From NCBI GenBank assembly GCA_964466645.1, contig CAYXPB010000177.1:1-10829 (forward strand): 10,829 bases of DNA, in the 5' to 3' direction. Of this stretch, positions 1-5,680 are shown in pieces; positions within the stretch are counted from its first letter, which is position 1, and the number at the start of each line of letters is the position of its first letter. The position numbers were made by a program, and so were the translations under genes. The notes under the pieces are model-generated. The model worked only from the letters and a program-made list of their open reading frames with translations, did no database searches and had not been told where the DNA came from. This stretch comes from Acetivibrio sp964466645. Lineage in GTDB: Bacteria; Bacillota; Clostridia; Acetivibrionales; Acetivibrionaceae.

Positions 1-132
1 TATATCAGTACTGACGTTTTTTCCATAAACCCAAAATATTAAAGAAGGTATATACAACAGTAAAAACAAAACTATCAAAATACTTCCAAGCTTTATTCTA
101 TTGGTAGCTACCGACTTGTTGATTTCAGCCAT
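1..132 (-). CDS. N-terminus of a membrane-anchored protein, possibly HlyD-like adaptor (partial, runs off window)
   Basis: Only the first 44 codons are present; the gene continues past base 1. I read ATG at 132-130 because a strong ribosome site (AAGGGGG) lies five bases upstream. The peptide begins with a short polar, basic segment (MAEINKSVATNRIK). A single hydrophobic stretch of about 21 residues follows (roughly residues 15-36, rich in L, I, V and F), then GKNVSTDI. This is the layout of a type II membrane anchor with the rest of the protein outside the cell. The length and the 'GKNVSTDI' junction resemble the start of clostridial HlyD-family efflux adaptor-like proteins, but 44 residues cannot prove it. 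The start is 26 bases after the stop of the PLP-enzyme gene, so the two are probably cotranscribed. Confidence 0.65.
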   Translation of the reverse strand, partial: MAEINKSVATNRIKLGSILIVLFLLLYIPSLIFWVYGKNVSTDI

Positions 133-158
133 ATTAACCCCCTTCACTTTTGTCTCTT

Positions 159-1454
159 TCACTTCGCTCCAAGAGACGTAATCAATTGTCTGTTAAGCAT
201 ATTTTGAAGAGCTATCATTATTCCAAGCTTCACGTGCTCATAGACTAGTCCTCCCTGCATGTATGCAATATATGGAGGCTTTATAGGCGCATCCGCACTA
301 AGCTCGATAGAAGAACCCTGAATAAATGCACCTGCTGCCATAATAACTGGGCTGTCATATCCTGGCATGTCCCATGGTTCGGGAGTAACATACGAATCAA
401 CCGGAGAGCCCTTTTGAATACCCTGACAAAATGCTATAAGACTGTCTGGGTTATTAAACTTAACAGCTTGAATAATATCTCCCCGTAAGTCTGCTGTATC
501 CGGACTTATTTCAAACCCAAGTCTTTTCATAACGGCACTACAAAGCACTGCACCTTTAAGACTTTCAGCTACAACATGCGGTGCCATAAAAAACCCTTGA
601 AACATCAACCTATTATGACCTAAAGATGAGCCAACTTTTTTCCCAAGCCCCGGTGTAGTAAGTCTGTATGCAGCATTATTCACACAAGCTTTAGTCCCAA
701 CAATATATCCTCCGGTTTCGGCAAGTCCTCCTCCGGGATTTTTTATAAGTGACCCTGCTGCCAAATCAGCTCCTGCTTCTATCGGTTCACGGTCTTCAAC
801 AAACTCTCCGTAGCAGTTATCAACCATAACAACCAAGTCTTTTCTGATACCTTTTATAAATCTTACAGTCTTTTCAATATCCTCTATTAAAAGCGATTGT
901 CTCCATTCATAGCCTCTTGACCTCTGAATAAGTACCATGCTTGTTCTCTCATTTATGCTTTTCCCTATTGAATCTAAATCAGGTTTGCCATTTTCTAAAA
1001 GCTCAACTTGGGAATATGTAACACCAAATTCTTTAAGAGAGCCTCCGCCTTCCCCTCTTATACCGATTACTTCCTCTAAGGTGTCATAGGGCTTGCCTGA
1101 TACACAAAGAAGCTCATCACCCGGTCTTAAATTGCCGTACAAACATAGAGCCAACGCATGGGTTCCAGACACTATCTGATGTCTTACAAGGGCGTCTTCC
1201 GCCTTAAAAACATCTTTATACACATCATCTAAAACATCTCTGCCTTTATCATCATAACCGTATCCCGTTGTTCCCGGAAAATGAGTATCACTCAAATTAT
1301 TCATCTGCATTGCCCTTATTACTCTTAGCTGATTATATTCCTTTACTGCATCAATCCTCCGAAATTCTTCCTTTACTTCTTCCTGTGCCGAATTAATACA
1401 CTCTAACACCCTAAAATCTATGTTAAATTCCTTTTTCAATAAGTCTTGTATCAT
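159..1454 (-). CDS. Methionine gamma-lyase family (aluminium resistance protein-like) PLP-dependent enzyme
   Basis: This 431-aa cytoplasmic protein belongs to the fold-type I PLP family annotated as 'methionine gamma-lyase family' or 'aluminium resistance protein'. The true substrate of this branch is poorly established; a carbon-sulfur lyase role is inferred from the family. Visible features: SGTHA near residues 96-100 in the cofactor phosphate-binding loop, VDNCYGEF at 211-218 with Asp212 placed to contact the pyridine nitrogen, and the Schiff-base lysine Lys238 in SLIKNPGGG. A glycine-rich GGGLAETGGY stretch follows. The C-terminal half is complete, including the family-like PYIAYMQGGLVYEH segment near 394-407. 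The length is normal for the family. ATG at 1454 is supported by AAAGG five bases upstream. The gene lies 26 bases before the membrane-protein gene and 133 bases after the glycosidase gene, all on the minus strand. Confidence 0.9.
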   Translation of the reverse strand: MIQDLLKKEFNIDFRVLECINSAQEEVKEEFRRIDAVKEYNQLRVIRAMQMNNLSDTHFPGTTGYGYDDKGRDVLDDVYKDVFKAEDALVRHQIVSGTHALALCLYGNLRPGDELLCVSGKPYDTLEEVIGIRGEGGGSLKEFGVTYSQVELLENGKPDLDSIGKSINERTSMVLIQRSRGYEWRQSLLIEDIEKTVRFIKGIRKDLVVMVDNCYGEFVEDREPIEAGADLAAGSLIKNPGGGLAETGGYIVGTKACVNNAAYRLTTPGLGKKVGSSLGHNRLMFQGFFMAPHVVAESLKGAVLCSAVMKRLGFEISPDTADLRGDIIQAVKFNNPDSLIAFCQGIQKGSPVDSYVTPEPWDMPGYDSPVIMAAGAFIQGSSIELSADAPIKPPYIAYMQGGLVYEHVKLGIMIALQNMLNRQLITSLGAK

Positions 1455-1487
1455 ATTTACCTTTTCCTCTCATTCTCTTTATCTTCT

Positions 1488-1526
1488 AGTGTATAAAACC
1501 AGTGCTCTTATTCCCTCGTATACACT
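1488..1526 (-). repeat. Inverted repeat in the probable leader of the PLP-enzyme gene
   Basis: AGTGTATA at 1488-1495 and TATACACT at 1519-1526 are perfect 8-bp inverted arms separated by 23 bases. They lie 34-72 bases upstream of the PLP-enzyme start. As RNA this would be a stem with a large loop; as DNA it could be a protein-binding dyad. No U-run follows on the minus strand, so it is not a typical terminator. Confidence 0.4.
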
Positions 1527-1550
1527 TTGTAAAATCTGTCACCACTAACT

Positions 1551-1578
1551 ATTTTATCACATAACTTTTTGAATTCAA
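1551..1578 (-). promoter_or_regulatory. Candidate promoter for the PLP-enzyme gene
   Basis: On the minus strand TTGAAT (1578-1573) and TAAAAT (1556-1551) are separated by 16 bases, a plausible sigma-A pair. The element begins just after the glycosidase stop codon and would give a leader of about 90 bases containing the inverted repeat. TTGAAT is part of a 10-bp palindrome, TTGAATTCAA. The region is AT-rich, so chance matches are likely. Confidence 0.35.
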
Positions 1579-1587
1579 CCCTCTGTC

Positions 1588-3309
1588 TTATGTGTTTTCT
1601 TCCAATTTCAATACCTTCCACTCATAGGGCTTAAGAAATCCCTTTATTACCCCTTTATCAAATTTGATAATTGTTTCATGTCTAAGATCTAACGCACAAC
1701 CCTTTTCCATATCTATACACCCTGTATACACGTTTCCTGTAGCTTTAATATAATTCGTATTCATAATAACAATCACAAATTCTTCTTGACTCTTTCTTCC
1801 AAAGGCTAATATTCCCTGATCGCCTTTTACCTCTAGAATAAGAAAACTACCCTTTCTTAAAGCCTCATGTTCTTTTCTTAAATCTATTAAAAAACGATAC
1901 AAATTTAAAAGCCTCGTGTTCCATTTATCTTTTTCCCAAACCATAGGATTTCGGCAGTCAGGATCCTCTCCACCCTTCATTCCTATTTCATCTCCATAGT
2001 AAATCATTGGCACACCAGGAAAAGTAAATTGAAATACGACAGCAAGTTCAAAACGTTTTTCACAGCCCCTGCACAAAGTCAAAAACCGGGCAGTATCATG
2101 GGTACTTATAACATTTACCATGCTGTTTAGAACCCCAGCCTTAAGTTTCATTAAGTATCCTCCTACCCTTTGAATAAAAAGTTCAACACCTATGGATCTA
2201 TATGCAAAAAAATCATTAATCAAAGACTTTAGCGGGTAATTTATAACCGTGTCAAACTGATCTCCGTTTAGCCACGAGGATGCTTCATCAAATATTTCTC
2301 CAACAAGCATAATTTCCCTCTTTACAGTTTTTAGCTTCTTTTTGATATGCCTTAGAAAATCACGATCCATCTCATCGGCAACATCAAACCTCCAGCCGTC
2401 TATATCGAATTCACAAGTCCAATACTTCAACACATTTGTCAAATAATCTACAACTTCCGGATTTGATGTATTAAGCTTAGGCATACCGGCAAAAAAAGAA
2501 AAACATTCATAATTAGGTTTAGGGCCCTTTGAAATCGGAAATGAATATACATAAAACCAATCCTTATATAGTGAATTCTGTCCATTGACTACAGCATCCC
2601 GGAAAGCAAAGAAATCACTCCCCGTGTGATTTAAAACTGCATCAAATATAACCTTTATATTTGACGCATGGCATAACTCAATAAACTCCTTCAGCTGTAC
2701 TTTGTCCCCAAAGCTAGCATCCAATTCATAATAATCACTTATATCATACCTGTGATAGGATTTAGACTTAAAAACGGGATTGAGATAAACACAGTTCACT
2801 CGAAGTGCCTTTATATAATCAAACTCAGAAATCAACCCACTGATATTTCCTCCATAAAATGCTTCACCTATCTTTTCAAAACTACCTTCCCTCTTAAACC
2901 TGTCAGGAAATATCTGATATATTACAGTGTTTTCAAACCATTCCACACCCTTAACAACATCTTTAATACATATATAAGAATAAGAAAAGTGCCCTCCCGC
3001 TGGCCTACACTTGTGAAATCCACTTTGATTGAACCAAACAGCTTCATAGGCATCTTCCAAATAAAACATGTACTTGAACCTCTTTATCCCAGTACAAATT
3101 CTAGCTTCATAATAGTCAAACAGTTCATCAGAAACCGCTTTATTCATTACTATCTTTCCCTTTAGCGAAGAATCATATTTTTCTTCATAATACAATATGC
3201 AAGCCGACATCTCATTTTTGCGTGTCCTTATTCTTAACAAAAGTGTATAGTCATTCAATGGGTATGCATATTCACTATATTGTTTGTGATATATAGCTTC
3301 CTTTAACAT
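1588..3309 (-). CDS. Intracellular neopullulanase/cyclomaltodextrinase-type GH13 glycosidase
   Basis: This 573-aa protein hydrolyses alpha-glucans or maltodextrins and probably belongs to the neopullulanase, cyclomaltodextrinase and maltogenic amylase group (GH13_20). Residues 1 to about 120 resemble the CBM34-like beta-sandwich domain of that group. The TIM barrel begins at WFENTVIYQIFPDRF (124-138). Conserved regions: DAVLNHTG (223-230), the MPKLN signature (276-280), GWRFDVADE with nucleophile Asp309, GEIFDEAS with acid/base Glu338, and STHDTARF with His404 and Asp405. A C-terminal beta domain ends near 569. There is no signal peptide, so it acts in the cytoplasm on imported oligosaccharides. 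ATG at 3309 has GAGG five bases before it. All catalytic residues are present, so activity is expected; the exact preference (cyclodextrin, pullulan or maltodextrin) cannot be read from sequence. No transporter or sugar regulator is adjacent. Confidence 0.93.
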   Translation of the reverse strand: MLKEAIYHKQYSEYAYPLNDYTLLLRIRTRKNEMSACILYYEEKYDSSLKGKIVMNKAVSDELFDYYEARICTGIKRFKYMFYLEDAYEAVWFNQSGFHKCRPAGGHFSYSYICIKDVVKGVEWFENTVIYQIFPDRFKREGSFEKIGEAFYGGNISGLISEFDYIKALRVNCVYLNPVFKSKSYHRYDISDYYELDASFGDKVQLKEFIELCHASNIKVIFDAVLNHTGSDFFAFRDAVVNGQNSLYKDWFYVYSFPISKGPKPNYECFSFFAGMPKLNTSNPEVVDYLTNVLKYWTCEFDIDGWRFDVADEMDRDFLRHIKKKLKTVKREIMLVGEIFDEASSWLNGDQFDTVINYPLKSLINDFFAYRSIGVELFIQRVGGYLMKLKAGVLNSMVNVISTHDTARFLTLCRGCEKRFELAVVFQFTFPGVPMIYYGDEIGMKGGEDPDCRNPMVWEKDKWNTRLLNLYRFLIDLRKEHEALRKGSFLILEVKGDQGILAFGRKSQEEFVIVIMNTNYIKATGNVYTGCIDMEKGCALDLRHETIIKFDKGVIKGFLKPYEWKVLKLEENT

Positions 3310-3353
3310 TTTATCCTCACTATACCAAGAAAATATCTTACAATCCTTATACT

Positions 3354-3380
3354 ATTATAATAACACAAACCACCCCGCAA
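3354..3380 (-). promoter_or_regulatory. Candidate promoter for the GH13 gene
   Basis: On the minus strand a perfect TATAAT occupies 3359-3354, about 45 bases upstream of the start codon. The best -35 match is TTGCGG at 3380-3375, giving a short 15-base spacer. If the -10 is read as the overlapping TAATAG, the spacer becomes 17. The element lies in the divergent region shared with the pseudouridine synthase gene. Confidence 0.4.
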
Positions 3381-3393
3381 TTGTATATCTCCT

Positions 3394-3445
3394 CATCACT
3401 TGAATTATTTCCTAGCTTATATTAATATTCAAGAGAAAGGTGATG
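3394..3445 (+). repeat. Nested inverted repeats spanning the pseudouridine synthase promoter and ribosome site
   Basis: The outer arms are CATCAC (3394-3399) and GTGATG (3440-3445). The inner arms are CTTGAAT (3399-3405) and ATTCAAG (3427-3433). The outer right arm overlaps the Shine-Dalgarno sequence AAAGGTGAT (3436-3444), and the inner arms overlap both hexamers of the candidate promoter. This could be a DNA operator, or an RNA fold masking the ribosome site if transcription starts further upstream. Confidence 0.35.
3400..3428 (+). promoter_or_regulatory. Candidate sigma-A promoter for the pseudouridine synthase gene
   Basis: TTGAAT (3400-3405) and TAATAT (3423-3428) are separated by exactly 17 bases. 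Transcription from it would give a leader of only about 15 bases before ATG at 3450. Its ribosome site, AAAGGTGAT at 3436-3444, is a near-perfect complement to the 16S rRNA tail. Confidence 0.4.
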
Positions 3446-3449
3446 TGAC

Positions 3450-4463
3450 ATGATTATAAAATATACCGTTGAAAGCACCGATAATGGCAAAGCAGTAAAA
3501 CATATACTAAAAACCAGAATGGAAATCTCCGCGAGACTAATAAAAATACTTAAATATCAAAGCAAAATACATTTAAATCAAAAACCTGTTTATGTCAATG
3601 CAGTCGTTACAGAAGGAGACGTAATTGAAGCAGATATTGAATATGATGAAGAGGTTGAAGACTTGCTTCCCCAAGATATTTCTATAGATATTATCTATGA
3701 GGATGATTGTCTAATTGCCATAAACAAGGCACCGAACATTGTTGTCCACCCTACAAGTCTTCATCTCGACGGAACTCTTGCTAATGCAGTTGCACACCAT
3801 ATGTTAAAAAAAGGCATAGTCAGAAAAATACGCCCCGTTATTAGGCTTGATAGAAATACCTCCGGTATAATAATATTTGCAAAAAACTCCTTTACTCAGG
3901 AATTTCTAATCCGTCAAATGAATAACAATACTTTTCTAAAAGAATACATAGGTATCGTAAACGGCATAGTGGAAAATACAAAAGGTATTATTAATCTTCC
4001 TATAGAACGCGAAGACGGAAGCATAATGTTAAGGCACATTTCGCCCTCTGGCGATAAATCAGTAACACATTTTGAAACGCTAGAAATCCTAAAACAGACC
4101 TCTTTGCTAAAGTTCCGTTTAGAAACCGGAAGAACACATCAAATAAGGGTTCACTGTCAGGCCATCGGACATCCCCTATTAGGAGATACACTATATCCCT
4201 ACTTGCCCGTTTCACAATCCCAGAATATTAGAAGTCATATTGAAGAGGATAAAATAATATACGAGATAGGTAATGTTATTTCCACAACTCCATCTACTAT
4301 TACCCAATATACAAACTATTCTCAATCACCTGATATAATTGAAAGACAAGCACTTCATTCCTATCGGGCAGAATTTATTCATCCAATAACAAAAAAAACT
4401 CTGCAACTGGTTGCGCCCATTCCAAAAGACATTAATAACGCTCTGGAAATATTGAGAAAATAA
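3450..4463 (+). CDS. RluA-family RNA pseudouridine synthase with a C-terminal insertion
   Basis: This 337-aa protein should isomerise specific uridines in rRNA or tRNA to pseudouridine. Residues 1 to about 65 form an S4-like RNA-binding domain (ARLIKILK, then the VYVNAVVTEGDVIEAD pattern). The catalytic domain carries RLDRNTSGIIIFAKN (132-146) with catalytic Asp134, LETGRTHQIRVHCQAIGHPLLGD (224-246) and the C-terminal RQALHSYRAEFIHPIT (299-314) typical of RluA/RluD relatives. Two things are odd. The residue before RLD, usually His in this family and sometimes Asn, is Ile131. About 47 residues (251-297), rich in Ser, Thr, Gln and Asn, separate GDTLYP from RQALH, which normally lie close together. 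ATG at 3450 has an excellent ribosome site. The target base and whether it is RluD-like cannot be decided here. Confidence 0.92.
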   Translation: MIIKYTVESTDNGKAVKHILKTRMEISARLIKILKYQSKIHLNQKPVYVNAVVTEGDVIEADIEYDEEVEDLLPQDISIDIIYEDDCLIAINKAPNIVVHPTSLHLDGTLANAVAHHMLKKGIVRKIRPVIRLDRNTSGIIIFAKNSFTQEFLIRQMNNNTFLKEYIGIVNGIVENTKGIINLPIEREDGSIMLRHISPSGDKSVTHFETLEILKQTSLLKFRLETGRTHQIRVHCQAIGHPLLGDTLYPYLPVSQSQNIRSHIEEDKIIYEIGNVISTTPSTITQYTNYSQSPDIIERQALHSYRAEFIHPITKKTLQLVAPIPKDINNALEILRK

Positions 4464-4516
4464 TCCGTATTCATTTACACAATTTAACAAAGGTGTTATT
4501 ATAGTATTTGTTTTCC

Positions 4517-4567
4517 AACATATCCAAGGCCACAAAAGCGCCCTGATAAGGATGTGTAAACATATCC
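4517..4567 (+). promoter_or_regulatory. Cluster of three related half-sites upstream of the MerR-type gene
   Basis: AACATATCC occurs at 4517-4525 and again, identical, at 4559-4567; the start-to-start distance is 42 bases, about four helical turns. Between them GGATGTGT (4550-4557) is an inverted copy with one difference, so 4550-4567 forms an 18-bp dyad with a two-base centre. The cluster ends 38 bases before the GTG start at 4606. A dyad plus a remote half-site suits autoregulation by the HTH protein encoded downstream, but nothing shows which protein binds. Confidence 0.4.
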
Positions 4568-4605
4568 GAAACTTCAATATAACTATAAACTGGAGGGAGT
4601 CTTAA

Positions 4606-5190
4606 GTGGAAATTCTCAAAGACAAATACACTATAACTGAACTGAGCGGGCGGTTAGGTATAACCGACCATGCTTTAAGGTATTATGAAAAAGAGTTTAA
4701 AATGCACGTTCCAAAGGACAGCAGAGGTAGACGCTATTATACACCTGAATATGCTAACATTATGTTTCAGATAAAGACTATGAGAGATGATGGCCTTGAA
4801 ATTAAGGCAATCAAAAAAATTCTCGAGTCTGAAAGTGTTATAAATGAACCTCCACCAGTTGTGAAGGATGATCTATTGAACACTCTAACTCCTGTTAGCT
4901 CAAAAGAAAACATATTAGAAATCAAGACTTTTTTTAATGAATTTGGCGATCGTCTCACGAAAAGCTTTTCAACAGAAATAACCACTGCAAAAGATCAGAT
5001 AAATAAAGAGATCACTCAAACCAAGCTTGAACTGGGAGCTTGCATGGATAATAATCTAAGAAAAATCGAATGCAAATTGGATAAACATTTCGAGAATATA
5101 GACCGCTCTTTGGGATTGTGGCGCGAAAAAAATAAAGGAGGCTTTTTCAGCCGTCTTTCCAAAGTTATGTCAAGAAAAAAATCAATTTAA
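4606..5190 (+). CDS. MerR-type HTH protein with coiled coil and basic C-terminal helix
   Basis: This is a 194-aa DNA-binding protein. Residues 8-30 form the MerR helix-turn-helix (YTITELSGRLGITDHALRYYE). The wing follows with SRGRRYYTPE (39-48), and the second helical pair runs to about residue 74. A Pro-rich linker (EPPPVV, 81-86) leads to a long charged helical segment (about 100-172) with heptad-like spacing, probably a coiled coil. The end, GGFFSRLSKVMSRKKSI (178-194), is basic and amphipathic. There is no cysteine-based metal site or recognisable drug-binding domain, so it is not a classical MerR sensor. The design recalls RacA-like proteins that tether DNA, or clostridial MerR regulators of unknown target. 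The GTG start is supported by GGAGGGAG six bases upstream. It follows the pseudouridine synthase gene by 142 bases with no clear terminator between. Confidence 0.85.
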   Translation: MEILKDKYTITELSGRLGITDHALRYYEKEFKMHVPKDSRGRRYYTPEYANIMFQIKTMRDDGLEIKAIKKILESESVINEPPPVVKDDLLNTLTPVSSKENILEIKTFFNEFGDRLTKSFSTEITTAKDQINKEITQTKLELGACMDNNLRKIECKLDKHFENIDRSLGLWREKNKGGFFSRLSKVMSRKKSI

Positions 5191-5191
5191 A

Positions 5192-5241
5192 GCCCCAAAT
5201 TTCGGGGGCATTATGCCCCCGAAACAATTAGATGTTTTTTT
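5192..5241. terminator. Hairpin terminator between convergent genes
   Basis: TTTCGGGGGCA (5200-5210) and TGCCCCCGAAA (5214-5224) form a perfect 11-bp stem with a TTA loop. Seven Ts follow at 5235-5241, ten bases beyond the stem. It lies 10 bases after the stop of the MerR-type gene and 32 bases from the stop of the receiver gene, so it can serve both. A second, exclusive stem pairs GCCCC (5192-5196) with GGGGC (5205-5209). Read on the minus strand it is followed by a T-rich tail ending in seven Ts, which may suit termination of the signalling operon. Confidence 0.85.
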
Positions 5242-5255
5242 AGAATCGCCTTATT

Positions 5256-5654
5256 CTAATCCACGGGAAATCTTAACTTCTTCATGACCTCAATGAGCTT
5301 TTGAGTATTTATAGGTTTAGAAGCGTATGCCTCACATCCAGTTTCAAAAGAATCGAATACATTTTTCACATCATTAAGTGCAGTAGTCATAATTATCTTA
5401 ACCTTTTCCTTTTCGTCAATTCCCCACTCCTGCTCTAACTTTCGAATTGCTTCTAAAACTTTTATCCCGTCCAACTTTGGCATCATTATATCAAGGCAGA
5501 CAAGATCATACGGCATTCCGTCTTCATATGCCAAAGAAAATGCTTCTAAAGCCTCCGCCCCATCAATAGTCATGTCACATTCTCCATAGCCAGATAAAAA
5601 TTTGTACAAAAACTTCCTACTGGCAAAATCATCTTCTGCAATAAGTATTCTCAT
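5256..5654 (-). CDS. Stand-alone CheY-like response regulator receiver
   Basis: This protein of about 132 aa is a single receiver domain with no output domain. It should accept phosphate from a histidine kinase and act by protein contact. From the ATG at 5654 the acidic pair is Asp8 and Asp9 (IAEDD), the phosphorylated residue is Asp55 (LVCLDIMMPKLDG), the switch Thr is Thr91 (MTTA) and the conserved Lys is Lys113 (SKP). All receiver residues are intact. A GTG three codons upstream (5663) is also open, but it lies inside the ribosome site GAGAGGTG, which is correctly spaced for 5654; I therefore prefer the ATG. It follows the PAS kinase gene by 26 bases and is the last gene of the operon, making that kinase its most likely phosphodonor. 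CheA of the same array is an alternative donor. Confidence 0.9.
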   Translation of the reverse strand: MRILIAEDDFASRKFLYKFLSGYGECDMTIDGAEALEAFSLAYEDGMPYDLVCLDIMMPKLDGIKVLEAIRKLEQEWGIDEKEKVKIIMTTALNDVKNVFDSFETGCEAYASKPINTQKLIEVMKKLRFPVD

Positions 5655-5660
5655 TATTTG

Positions 5661-5669
5661 CACCTCTCT
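5661..5669 (-). promoter_or_regulatory. Ribosome site deciding the receiver gene start
   Basis: Minus-strand AGAGAGGTG covers 5669-5661. Its GG is eight bases from the ATG at 5654 and physically contains the alternative GTG at 5663, which would then have no ribosome site of its own. Confidence 0.6.
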
Positions 5670-5680
5670 AGTTATTAATT

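Noticed and set aside
152..177. Inverted repeat GTCTCTT/AAGAGAC spanning the stop codon of the PLP-enzyme gene as a terminator.
   Set aside because: The stem is only 7 bp with a 12-base loop and no T-run follows on the minus strand; the next gene starts 26 bases on.
1558..1594. CACATAA/TTATGTG inverted repeat around the glycosidase stop codon as a terminator.
   Set aside because: The 23-base loop and lack of a T-run after it on the minus strand make it a poor terminator; it may be chance in AT-rich DNA.
2752..3165. 137-codon open frame on the plus strand inside the glycosidase gene.
   Set aside because: It lies antisense within a gene with complete catalytic motifs, has no recognisable domain and reads as a shadow frame.
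4326..4577. 83-codon minus-strand open frame across the end of the pseudouridine synthase gene and the following gap.
   Set aside because: Half is antisense to a conserved C-terminus, and there is no family resemblance or convincing ribosome site.
5240..5259. TTAGAAT/ATTCTAA hairpin at the receiver stop codon as a separate terminator.
   Set aside because: The stem is AT-rich and on the minus strand is followed by an A-run, not a T-run; the GC-rich hairpin at 5200-5224 is a better terminator.
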